Assembly (NCBI GenBank): GCA_946478635.1
Contig: CAMLCX010000043.1
Location: 1-17,070 of the forward strand
Source: an uncultured Pseudomonadota bacterium
Lineage (GTDB): Bacteria; Desulfobacterota_B; Binatia; UBA9968
Direction: 5' to 3'
Length of the DNA stretch: 17,070 nt
The notes under the pieces were generated by a model, which was not told where the DNA came from, made no database searches, and saw only the letters and a list, made by a program, of their open reading frames with translations. The stretch's first letter is position 1. Each line of letters starts with the position of its first letter. A program made the translations under genes and the position numbers. Of the stretch, positions 6,405-13,952 are shown piece by piece.

Positions 6405-7868
6405 TTAATCTTTCCGCGGACCCCGGATCACCGAGAAAAAGATAGATAGAAGCGTGAAAAAATTGATAACGTGCACGGTGTGGTTGAAAGATCGCATGAA
6501 AATGCCGGGTGAAACGCCCCAACTTTCGGGCGACTCCGTCTGCGCCAGCGAAAGCCCGGCGGCGGTCAGGCCATAGGTAAATAGTGTCGCCGCAAGGGCG
6601 ACGCCCATGGCGCCGCCGGTGCGCGCGGTGGTCGTATTCATCCCGGAGGCGGTGCCGACCTTGTCGCGCGCCACCGAGCCCAGGATCGCGCTTTGGTTCG
6701 GTGAATTAAAAAATGCCCAGCCCAAGCCGATGAGGGCAATGGGGAAGATGATTCGTGGTATCGACGAGTCGATACCTAGCGAAGCGACAAAAAACTGGCC
6801 GATGACAATCACCATCGAACCGAACGTACAGAGCGCTCGCGACCCCAGGCGATCCGAGAGCCAACCGGCGAGCGGCGCAACCAGAACGATGACGACGGAG
6901 TTGGCGACGATGATCCAGCCCATTTGCGTGGGGGTGAAATGAAGAATGTTTTGCAGATAGAAGGGCATCAGAAAGCTGATCGCCGATTGCGTCGAGGTGA
7001 TAAAAAACAGGCTGAACATGGACGCCGTGAAGAGCCGGTTCTTAAAAAGGGTGAAATCCAAGATCGGCATGCGCGCGCGCAGTTCGGTCCAAACAAAAAG
7101 CACCAGAGCCAGGACCGATAGACCAAGCGTTCGAATCACGATTGGACTCCGCCAGCCGACGTGGGGAAGCTGATTCATACCATAGATAAACAGGCTGCAA
7201 GTGAACAGGAGTAGAATCGCTCCGGGAAAATCGACCGAGACGCGCTCGATGTTTTCTTTGCTTTCCTCGAGAAGCTTCCACGCCAGGTAGGCTCCCCAGA
7301 TCCCGACCGGCAGATTAAGGAAGAAGATCCAGCGCCAGCCAATGCTGTCGATGACGAATCCGCCGAGCGTGGGGCCGGTGAGAAAACCGACGTGAAAGGC
7401 CATGGAGATCAAGCCCATCGCCTTGCCGCGCTCGGTCGATGGCACGGCGATGGATGCGACGGCTCGGCCGTTCGCGGAGATCATCGCGCCGCCGATGGCT
7501 TGCAGGCCGCGAAAGAAAATAATCTGACCCGCGGAATGGGACGCGCCGCAAAGCGCGGAGCTCAGAACGAAAAGCAAAAAACCGGAGGTGTAGAAACGCC
7601 GGCGGCCGAAAAGATCGCCCATCCGGCCTACCGTGATGACCAAACTGATGAGGGTAAGATCGTAGATGAGCAATACCCACTGAATGGTCGTCAGGCTGGC
7701 GTGAAATGTATGGGTCAGCGTTGGCAGCGCCACCAGCAACGCGCGCTGATCGAGCCCGACGATGAATTGGCCGACGCAAACATTGAGCAAGATGAGCGTG
7801 GAACGTCTTTGATTCGTGGCGTCAATCTCCGTTCTGGCAATTGAGTGAAACGCCGGCGGATTCGCCAA
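6405..7868 (-). CDS. MFS drug/metabolite exporter, DHA2-type 14-TM (paralogue 2 of 3)
   Basis: About 487 residues from a TTG at 7868. The only upstream ATG (7940) would run 62 nt into the preceding MFS gene, has no Shine-Dalgarno and adds a Cys/Trp/Arg-rich tail lacking in the paralogues. The TTG has a weak GAGAG 7 nt before it; another TTG at 7886 is possible. Family signatures are intact: GRMGDLFGRRR, FFRGLQAIGGAMI, GFLTGPTLGG, WRWIFFLNLPVG, and 14 predicted hydrophobic segments. Counted from the TTG, TM1 has D40 and R42 (GLDQRALLVALP) and TM2 has D70 (IYDLTLISL), the same unusual Arg/Asp pair as its neighbours. It probably acts as an inner-membrane H+ antiporter with unknown substrate. It is almost contiguous with paralogue 3, indicating cotranscription. 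Confidence 0.9.
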   Translation of the reverse strand: MANPPAFHSIARTEIDATNQRRSTLILLNVCVGQFIVGLDQRALLVALPTLTHTFHASLTTIQWVLLIYDLTLISLVITVGRMGDLFGRRRFYTSGFLLFVLSSALCGASHSAGQIIFFRGLQAIGGAMISANGRAVASIAVPSTERGKAMGLISMAFHVGFLTGPTLGGFVIDSIGWRWIFFLNLPVGIWGAYLAWKLLEESKENIERVSVDFPGAILLLFTCSLFIYGMNQLPHVGWRSPIVIRTLGLSVLALVLFVWTELRARMPILDFTLFKNRLFTASMFSLFFITSTQSAISFLMPFYLQNILHFTPTQMGWIIVANSVVIVLVAPLAGWLSDRLGSRALCTFGSMVIVIGQFFVASLGIDSSIPRIIFPIALIGLGWAFFNSPNQSAILGSVARDKVGTASGMNTTTARTGGAMGVALAATLFTYGLTAAGLSLAQTESPESWGVSPGIFMRSFNHTVHVINFFTLLSIFFSVIRGPRKD

Positions 7869-7878
7869 AGCAGAACTC

Positions 7879-9318
7879 TCAATCAATTCTTTTAGCGCCG
7901 CGCAGCAGCGAAAACAAAACCGCCAGTAGCGCGAAGGCATTTAAAAAATGCGCGGTGGAGCCAAAGGCGTTGAGAAACTCCCGAGGCGCTGCGCTCCAGC
8001 TCTCGGGCGATTCGATCTGCCCGGGAGTCAGTCCGTTTGCGCTTAGGGCGTAGGTCATGATGGCGCCTGAGAGCGCAATGCCGATGGCGCCGCCAACGCG
8101 AGCCGTGGTGACGGTCATGCCGGAGGCGGCGCCGGCTTGATCTCGTGAGACGGCGCTCATGATCGCGCTCTGATTGGGTGAATTGAACAACGCCCACCCC
8201 AGGCCGATCATAACCTGCGGCAGAACCAGCTGGAAAACTGAAGAGTTCAGCGTGAACGAAGCGATCAGGTATTGCCCCGCGACGATAATCGCCGCGCCGG
8301 CGCTACAAAGCAGGCGCGAACCGAAACGATCCGACAGCCAGCCCGCCAGCGGAGCGAACAGGATAATCACGACGGAGCTGCCGATGAGCAACCAGCCCAT
8401 CTGCGTGGGCGTGAAGCCCATCAGGTTTTGCAGGTAAAACGGCAGCAGTACGGTAATGGCGGACTGCGTCGACGTGATGAAAAACAAACTCAAGTTCGAG
8501 GCGGTGAAAAGGCGGTTGCGAAAGAGCGCGAGGCTCAAGATCGGCGTTGGCACCTTTCGTTCCGTGTGGATAAAGAGCGCAAGGCACACCAGCGAGACAA
8601 CAAAAAACGAAAAGACCACGGGGTGGCCGAAGCCAAGATGGGGCAGCTGATTCAAAGCATAGACAAAACAAATGTTGGTCAGCAACAAATACAGGGCGCC
8701 CAGCCAATCGACTGTTTTGTCCGACTCGTTCTTTTTCCTTTCTTTCAACACGCGCCAGGCGAAGTAAGCGCAGGCAAGGCCGATGGGAATAGTCATGAAA
8801 AATAGCCAACGCCAACCAATGGCGTCGATGATGAAGCCGCCGAGCGTTGGGCCGGTCATATAACCGACGTGATACGCCGTCGACGTTAGCCCGAGCGCCT
8901 TGCCGCGTTCGGAGGGCAGTGAGTTGATCGATACCAGCGCTCGTCCGTTGGCTAAAATGATGGCGCCGCCGACCCCCTGAAGAACGCGAAAAGCGATGAG
9001 TTGAGCCGAGGTTTGAGCTATGCCGCACAACGCGGAACTCAAGACAAATAGCAAAAACCCGGCAATGTAAATCCATTTCCGGCCGAACAAGTCGCCGAGG
9101 CGGCCCAAGGTCAGCACCAGACCGATCACGGCGAGATCGTAAACCAGCAAGATCCATTGGATAAAAGACAAATCCGCGTGGAAGACATGGGTGAGCGTCG
9201 GCAAGGCGACCTGGATCGCGCGGTGATTGATCGCAACCAGCACCAGACCGAGAGAGACCTGATAGAGCACAAGGCGCGAATGGCGAGTTTGCGCGTCGGT
9301 AGTGTTGGAATCGGCCAT
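7879..9318 (-). CDS. MFS drug/metabolite exporter, DHA2-type 14-TM (paralogue 3 of 3)
   Basis: 479 residues and the first gene of the tandem MFS array in transcription order. Motifs GRLGDLFGRK, FRVLQGVGGAII, GYMTGPTLGG and WRWLFFMTIPIG mark the DHA2 14-TM group. TM1 reads AINHRAIQVALP: the usual acidic residue of motif D1 is N31, while R33 and the TM2 aspartate D61 (VYDLAVIGL) are conserved with the other two copies. Losing the TM1 carboxylate may change coupling or substrate charge preference; this is inference. The ATG at 9318 is the only sensible start before TM1, yet an intrinsic terminator ends only 5 nt upstream of it. Its expression may therefore need readthrough, antitermination or a near-leaderless start. 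No Shine-Dalgarno is visible. Confidence 0.9.
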   Translation of the reverse strand: MADSNTTDAQTRHSRLVLYQVSLGLVLVAINHRAIQVALPTLTHVFHADLSFIQWILLVYDLAVIGLVLTLGRLGDLFGRKWIYIAGFLLFVLSSALCGIAQTSAQLIAFRVLQGVGGAIILANGRALVSINSLPSERGKALGLTSTAYHVGYMTGPTLGGFIIDAIGWRWLFFMTIPIGLACAYFAWRVLKERKKNESDKTVDWLGALYLLLTNICFVYALNQLPHLGFGHPVVFSFFVVSLVCLALFIHTERKVPTPILSLALFRNRLFTASNLSLFFITSTQSAITVLLPFYLQNLMGFTPTQMGWLLIGSSVVIILFAPLAGWLSDRFGSRLLCSAGAAIIVAGQYLIASFTLNSSVFQLVLPQVMIGLGWALFNSPNQSAIMSAVSRDQAGAASGMTVTTARVGGAIGIALSGAIMTYALSANGLTPGQIESPESWSAAPREFLNAFGSTAHFLNAFALLAVLFSLLRGAKRID

Positions 9319-9323
9319 GAGTG

Positions 9324-9358
9324 AAAAAAAAGGGAGCAGGCTTCATGGCGCTACTCCC
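9324..9358 (-). terminator. Intrinsic terminator after clpB, directly before the MFS array
   Basis: On the minus strand GGGAGTAG (9351-9358) pairs with CTGCTCCC (9332-9339): an 8-bp stem with one G-U pair. The 11-nt loop can add two more pairs. Eight consecutive T residues follow (9324-9331). It ends 5 nt before the start codon of the first MFS gene, so it may also act as an attenuator for that array. Confidence 0.8.
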
Positions 9359-9383
9359 TCCAGTCAGAAAATCGCAGAGCGAG

Positions 9384-9548
9384 TTACGTAGATTTGGGCG
9401 GTAAAGTTTCTTTCAGCTCCCGAAGCAATCTTTCATTAGCACGTTTGCGCCGTTCGCTCCTCTTGCTTTGGATGATGCTTACGGCAGGCGGAAGCGCCTT
9501 GCGTACCCGCGCCAACCCGGGCGGAATTCTTCCTGATGCTGATCTCAA
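9384..9548 (-). CDS. Possible small basic protein overlapping the clpB stop codon
   Basis: A 54-codon open frame begins at a TTG overlapping the clpB stop as TTGA, an arrangement seen in translationally coupled genes. It ends at TAA 25 nt before the terminator stem. The predicted product is strongly basic, with a Lys/Arg-rich, helix-prone second half ([20 protein letters not shown]) and no recognisable family. The frame fills most of the space between clpB and its terminator. Against it: no ATG, no clear Shine-Dalgarno, and no strong GC preference at third codon positions. It may be a chance frame in the clpB 3' untranslated region. Confidence 0.22.
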   Translation of the reverse strand: MRSASGRIPPGLARVRKALPPAVSIIQSKRSERRKRANERLLRELKETLPPKST

Positions 9549-12172
9549 TGGATCGTCCGTTGTTCGTAGCTCTCAAGCGCCGGAGCACCCGCGCCATGGC
9601 TGAAGCTTAACTCTTCGCCGTCAACGTCGACCGTGACTCGATCGCCTTCTTTGAATTCCCCGCCAAGAATCTTAACCGCGAGCGGATCCTGAATCAATCG
9701 TTGAATCGTGCGTTTGAGCGGCCGCGCTCCGTAAACGGGGTCGTAGCCTTTCTCAGCGATGAGCGCCTTGGCGCGCTCGGTCAGCTCGAGCGAAAGTTTT
9801 CGATTCGCCAGATTTTTTCGCAGCCGCTTGAGCTGAATGTCGACGATCGCGGCGATTTGGTCGCGGCCGAGGTTGTTGAAGATAATCGTTTCGTCGATCC
9901 GGTTGAGAAACTCCGGTTTGAACGATTCGCGCAACGCGGCCATGACCGAGCGCTCCATTTCCTTGCGATCTTTCGCGGCGAGCTCCTGAATATACTGGCT
10001 GCCGAGGTTCGACGTCATGATGATCACCGTGTTTTTGAAATCCACGGTGCGTCCCTGTCCGTCGGTCATCCGACCGTCTTCGAGGATTTGCAAAAGCGCG
10101 TTGAAAACGTCCGGGTGCGCCTTTTCGATTTCATCGAACAGCACGACCGAGTAGGGGCGGCGGCGCACCGCCTCGGTGAGATAGCCGCCCTCCTCATAGC
10201 CGACGTAGCCGGGAGGGGCGCCGATCAGCCGGGAGACGGAGTGCTTCTCCATGAACTCCGACATGTCCAGACGCACCATCGCTTGCTCATCGTCGAAGAG
10301 AAACTCGGCAAGCGCGCGGCAGAGCTCGGTCTTGCCGACGCCCGTGGGGCCGAGAAAGATGAAGGAGCCGATGGGGCGATTCTCGTCTTGCAGTCCGGCG
10401 CGGGCGCGGCGCACCGCGTTCGACACCGCATGGATCGCGTTCTCCTGGCCGATCACGCGCAGTTTCAGCCGGTCTTCCATCTTGAGCAATTTCTGAACTT
10501 CGCCCTCGAGCATCTTCGAGACCGGGATGCCGGTCCATTTGGCGACCACTTCAGCCACATCTTCGGCGTCGACCTCTTCCTTGAGCATTTTCTGGTTCTT
10601 CTGGAGCTCGACAAGTTTTTGATTCGCTTGTTCCAGCTCTTTCTGCAGCTGGGTCAGCGTACCGTAGCGCAGTTCGGCGGCGCGGTTGAGATCGCCCTCG
10701 CGCTGCGCCTTTTGCTCGTCCACTTTGGTCGCTTCGATCTTTTCCTTGAGCGAGCGAATCCGCTGGATTGAATCCTTTTCATTTTGCCAATGGGCCTTCA
10801 GGCCGCTGGAAGTTTCCTTAAGGTTCTCGATTTCCCGTTCGAGTTGCGCGAGCCGGTCGCGGGACGCTTTGTCCTCTTCGCGTTTGAGCGCCTGGCGCTC
10901 GATTTCGAGCTGAAGAATTTTTCGCTCTACTTCATCGATTTCGATCGGCATGCTGTCGATCTCGATGCGCAGGCGGGAGGCCGCTTCGTCGATAAGATCG
11001 ATGGCTTTATCCGGTAAAAACCGGTCGCTGATGTAGCGATGCGACAAGGTTGCCGCGCCGATGATCGCGCCGTCGGTGATGCGCACGCCGTGATGGACTT
11101 CGTAGCGCTCTTTGAGGCCGCGCAAAATCGCGATGGTGTCCTCGACGGACGGCTCGCCGACGTAGACTTGCTGGAAGCGTCTTTCCAGCGCCGGATCTTT
11201 CTCGACGCGCTTGCGGTATTCATCCAAAGTCGTCGCACCGACGCAACGCAGCTCGCCGCGCGCCAGCGCGGGCTTGAGCATGTTGGAGGCGTCCATGGCG
11301 CCTTCGGCGGCGCCGGCCCCGACCAGCGTGTGGAGCTCGTCAATGAACATAATAATGTGGCCGCTCGCCTCGGTGACTTCTTTGAGCACCGCTTTGAGGC
11401 GGTCTTCGAACTCGCCGCGAAACTTCGCTCCGGCGACCATCGCTCCCAAATCGAGAGCTACCAGGCGCTTTTCCTTCAGTCCCTCGGGCACGTCGCCGTT
11501 GACGATACGCAACGCCAACCCTTCGACGATGGCGGTTTTGCCGACGCCGGGCTCGCCGATCAGCACGGGATTATTTTTGGTCCGGCGAGACAATACTTGA
11601 ATGACCCGGCGAATTTCATCGTCGCGGCCGATGACCGGATCGAGTTTCCCCTTGCGCGCGAGATCCGTGAGATCGCGGCCGTATTTTTCCAACGCTTGAT
11701 ACTTTTCTTCCGGATTAGGGTCGGTGATTCTTTGCGCGCCGCGAATGCCCACCAACGCGTTCAAAATCTTATCGCGCGAGGCGCCCAGATCCTTGAGGAT
11801 CTTGCCCGCCTCGCCGCTGTCCTGGATCGTTGCGAGCAAAAGATGCTCGGTGGAGGTGTATTCGTCTTTAAGCGATTCGGCTTCCGACTCCGCGCTCTCG
11901 ATGACCCTTTTCAAACGCGGCGTGATGTAGGTCTGGCTGGCCGCCCCGGTGATCTGAGGCAGACGGTCGAGTGCTTTTTGCAGCCTTTCGGTTATCGTGT
12001 TTAGCGGTAACCCGAGTTTCTGCAGAAGCGCCAGGACCACGCCTTCTTTTTGTCCCATCAATGCGAACAGCAAATGCTCGACATCAACAGCTTGGTGGTT
12101 GCGCTTCTCGGCGAGACTCTGCGCTTGCTGAAGTGCTTCCTGTGATTTTGTCGTTAATTTTTCGAGACGCAT
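9545..12172 (-). CDS. clpB: ATP-dependent chaperone/disaggregase ClpB (Hsp104 family)
   Basis: 875 residues, full length. It is a cytoplasmic AAA+ hexamer that extracts polypeptides from aggregates together with DnaK. N-domain repeats span residues 1-145. The first AAA+ domain has Walker A GEPGVGKT (206-213), Walker B FIDELH (D278, E279), pore loop KFRGEFEDR (F251 where E. coli has Tyr251) and arginine fingers R331/R332. The coiled-coil middle domain, about 405-535, distinguishes ClpB from ClpA and ClpC. The second AAA+ domain has Walker A GPTGVGKT (608-615), pore loop [13 protein letters not shown] (Y656), Walker [12 protein letters not shown] (D680, E681) and sensor-2 GARPLKR (815-821). The start at 12172 has AAAGAGGT about 10 nt upstream. 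A promoter candidate lies just before it. It forms a unit bounded by terminators on both sides. Confidence 0.98.
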   Translation of the reverse strand: MRLEKLTTKSQEALQQAQSLAEKRNHQAVDVEHLLFALMGQKEGVVLALLQKLGLPLNTITERLQKALDRLPQITGAASQTYITPRLKRVIESAESEAESLKDEYTSTEHLLLATIQDSGEAGKILKDLGASRDKILNALVGIRGAQRITDPNPEEKYQALEKYGRDLTDLARKGKLDPVIGRDDEIRRVIQVLSRRTKNNPVLIGEPGVGKTAIVEGLALRIVNGDVPEGLKEKRLVALDLGAMVAGAKFRGEFEDRLKAVLKEVTEASGHIIMFIDELHTLVGAGAAEGAMDASNMLKPALARGELRCVGATTLDEYRKRVEKDPALERRFQQVYVGEPSVEDTIAILRGLKERYEVHHGVRITDGAIIGAATLSHRYISDRFLPDKAIDLIDEAASRLRIEIDSMPIEIDEVERKILQLEIERQALKREEDKASRDRLAQLEREIENLKETSSGLKAHWQNEKDSIQRIRSLKEKIEATKVDEQKAQREGDLNRAAELRYGTLTQLQKELEQANQKLVELQKNQKMLKEEVDAEDVAEVVAKWTGIPVSKMLEGEVQKLLKMEDRLKLRVIGQENAIHAVSNAVRRARAGLQDENRPIGSFIFLGPTGVGKTELCRALAEFLFDDEQAMVRLDMSEFMEKHSVSRLIGAPPGYVGYEEGGYLTEAVRRRPYSVVLFDEIEKAHPDVFNALLQILEDGRMTDGQGRTVDFKNTVIIMTSNLGSQYIQELAAKDRKEMERSVMAALRESFKPEFLNRIDETIIFNNLGRDQIAAIVDIQLKRLRKNLANRKLSLELTERAKALIAEKGYDPVYGARPLKRTIQRLIQDPLAVKILGGEFKEGDRVTVDVDGEELSFSHGAGAPALESYEQRTIH

Positions 12173-12193
12173 CGCTTCTTTACCTCTTTGGAA

Positions 12194-12222
12194 AAGCTAA
12201 GCATCGTTGCCCGAGCTGTCAA
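12194..12222 (-). promoter_or_regulatory. clpB: Candidate sigma-70-type promoter of clpB
   Basis: Minus strand: perfect TTGACA (12217-12222), a 17-bp spacer and TAGCTT (12194-12199, 3 of 6 to TATAAT). It lies just downstream of the terminator of the preceding unit and gives a leader of about 15 nt containing the AAAGAGGT ribosome-binding site. No convincing sigma-32-type CCCCAT -10 element or CIRCE inverted repeat was seen. Confidence 0.5.
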
Positions 12223-12228
12223 GAAAGC

Positions 12229-12259
12229 AAAAAAGCGCACGAAATCAAGTTAAGTGCGC
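12229..12259 (-). terminator. Intrinsic terminator of the coiled-coil/KaiC-like unit
   Basis: On the minus strand GCGCAC (12254-12259) and GTGCGC (12235-12240) form a perfect 6-bp stem with a 13-nt loop, followed by six T residues (12229-12234). It sits 69 nt after the stop codon of the second KaiC-like gene and just before the clpB promoter candidate. Confidence 0.7.
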
Positions 12260-12328
12260 GGCTCGAGATAGTGGTTTGAGGCCGGCCTTGGGCTCCCAGG
12301 CGGGCGGTCTACCAAAGCAGGGGTTGCC

Positions 12329-13108
12329 TCAGGATTCTTTTTTTGCCGGTTCGAAGGATTGAAAGAAGTGCGACTCTGCGACCGGGCGCGGCAATTCTAT
12401 GGCCGCGGGGCTATCGAGCAACACGATGCCTTCGTCTTTCATCATCGCGAAGGGGTGATCGCCGGGTTCCACCGGAGTGTGGCGCATCTTTTTAATATGG
12501 ATGACTCGTTCACACCGCCCGGCTATGTCAGTGGTCTTTAACACCAATACCCCGGACGCCAGAAATTGCTCTATGTGATTCGCGCCATTCTGCTGCCCGT
12601 TCACCTCGGCTTCATGGCTCGTAAAGAGCGTGGTCGTGCTTATCTGGGATTGAATCAACTGAATGAGTGAGCGCGCGTGGACTTGAACCGGGGTTGCGGG
12701 GTTGGCCGGCTGGAGCAGCGGCGTAATCGGATCGATGATCAGGATGGTTGCGCCCAAAGATTTCGCGTAGTTCCCCAGATCAGCGACCATCTTCTGAGGA
12801 TCGATGCCTTTCTCGGTTGCACTGCCGCTCGCGGCATCCAAAATGACTAAACTCTTGTTTTGGATCTGTTTCTGGAGATCCCATGAAAAGGACGCCGCCG
12901 CAGCCAGGATGTCGGCGGGGCGCTCGTCCACGGTTACGTACACCGCCTTCTCGCCCCGCGCCAGGCCGCTTGCCAGAAATTGCAGGCAGGCGACGGTCTT
13001 GCCTGTGCCGGTGTCGCCGGTCAGGAGATAACTGCGACCCGTGATAAAGCCGCCGCCAAGGAGCGCGTCGAGCCCGGTGATGCCTGTGGAAATGCGTGCG
13101 AGTTCCAT
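12329..13108 (-). CDS. KaiC-like single-domain RecA-fold ATPase (second of pair)
   Basis: 259 residues with one KaiC/RadA-type domain, whereas cyanobacterial KaiC has two. Residues seen: N-terminal STGITGLDALLGGGF, Walker A GDTGTGKT (31-38), catalytic acidic pair D61/E62 in VTVDERP (KaiC has EE), Walker B aspartate D126 in ILIIDP, and K207-M-R209 followed by HPF, matching the inter-subunit KxR residues of KaiC. At the place of the KaiC phosphosites S431/T432 stand E180/Q181, so KaiC-type autophosphorylation is not expected. It likely forms an ATP-bound ring, by family analogy. It starts 8 bp after its partner gene with an AGGT motif upstream, and a terminator follows. The acidic/aromatic C-terminal tail beyond about residue 232 is not recognised. 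The partner and output are unknown. Confidence 0.85.
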   Translation of the reverse strand: MELARISTGITGLDALLGGGFITGRSYLLTGDTGTGKTVACLQFLASGLARGEKAVYVTVDERPADILAAAASFSWDLQKQIQNKSLVILDAASGSATEKGIDPQKMVADLGNYAKSLGATILIIDPITPLLQPANPATPVQVHARSLIQLIQSQISTTTLFTSHEAEVNGQQNGANHIEQFLASGVLVLKTTDIAGRCERVIHIKKMRHTPVEPGDHPFAMMKDEGIVLLDSPAAIELPRPVAESHFFQSFEPAKKES

Positions 13109-13116
13109 GTGGTGAC

Positions 13117-13854
13117 CTAGGATGTAGGCGGCGTAACCCCCGAGTGGAGGACGATGCCCTGCTTTTTGACAATGTCAAATTGGAGTTGCGCCGGTGTTAC
13201 TTCAGTGCAGCGCATCTTCTCGACAATCAGGCTTCTGCTGAAGTTTTTGCCGTTCCAGATCATTTCCAATACGATGGCGCCGGCCACAAGGTATTCCTCG
13301 ATACCATGCATGCTGCGCTCACCGGTGCGTGGAACTGCATAGGAGGTCAAGACATTGGTTGTCTGGGTCGAGGAGCGCAGTAGTTTGATCAGCAAGCGGG
13401 TCTGATCTTGGATTCGAGCATTGGTGTCGCGTAAAAGCACGAATGGACCGGCGGGGTCCAAGACCATTCTTTTCGCGCCGATCTGATTGACGAATGAAGC
13501 CAAATCGCCGACGGCTTTTTGCACGTCGAACTGCCGGTCTTTGCCCCCTCCGGGAATCCCGCTAAGATAAGTTGCCGCATTCAAGATCGCCAGCTCTTTC
13601 GCATCGACGCGGGATTCAAGGTCCCATCCCAACGAAGCGGCTTGTTCAAGAACATCCATGGGGCTTTCGTCCGCGGTCACATAAATGCCTTTTTCACCGC
13701 GGTTGAGACCATCAACCAAAAACTGCAGGGCGAAAATGGTTTTTCCCGTTCCCGGTTCCCCGGTAACCAGGATGGATCGGCCCTTCGGCAGTCCTCCTTC
13801 GATCAAAGGATCAAGTCCTACGATTCCTGTCGGTACCCGTTCAGTCTGTAGCAT
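13117..13854 (-). CDS. KaiC-like single-domain RecA-fold ATPase (first of pair)
   Basis: 245 residues, one KaiC-type domain. It begins with VPTGIVGLDPLIEGGLPKG, then Walker A GEPGTGKT (32-39), the acidic pair D62/E63 in VTADESP, Walker B D133 in VLDPAG, and K213-M-R215 as in the KaiC trans-acting KxR motif. GIEEYL (184-189) resembles the KaiC CI segment GVEEF, so E186/E187 stand where CII carries Ser/Thr phosphosites. This is therefore a CI-like ATPase without the phosphorylation switch. It is clearly a paralogue of the next gene, with only 8 bp between them, giving two separately encoded domains instead of one fused protein. It lies 98 bp after the coiled-coil gene on the same strand. Only a weak GAAG motif precedes the ATG. 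Confidence 0.85.
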   Translation of the reverse strand: MLQTERVPTGIVGLDPLIEGGLPKGRSILVTGEPGTGKTIFALQFLVDGLNRGEKGIYVTADESPMDVLEQAASLGWDLESRVDAKELAILNAATYLSGIPGGGKDRQFDVQKAVGDLASFVNQIGAKRMVLDPAGPFVLLRDTNARIQDQTRLLIKLLRSSTQTTNVLTSYAVPRTGERSMHGIEEYLVAGAIVLEMIWNGKNFSRSLIVEKMRCTEVTPAQLQFDIVKKQGIVLHSGVTPPTS

Positions 13855-13952
13855 AAATTTTCTTCGGCAAACCAGACGCTCATTTCGATTCGAACACGGC
13901 TTGCCTCAAAGCTCCCTTCAGTCCAATTGCCAGTGACTAGCCCATTCTGATT

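Noticed and set aside
8303..9346. 347-codon minus-strand frame starting at an ATG with a GGAGGGAG motif upstream
   Set aside because: It is out of frame with the clear MFS gene it overlaps. The apparent ribosome-binding site and ATG form the stem and loop of the intrinsic terminator; the translation is Arg/His-rich shadow sequence.
9701..10771. 356-codon plus-strand frame
   Set aside because: Antisense to clpB, whose domains are all intact on the minus strand; the composition is typical of a reverse-complement shadow.
12194..12222. Sigma-32 heat-shock promoter for clpB
   Set aside because: The CTTGACA resembles a sigma-32 -35, but no CCCCAT-like -10 appears at the right spacing; the sigma-70-type reading fits better.
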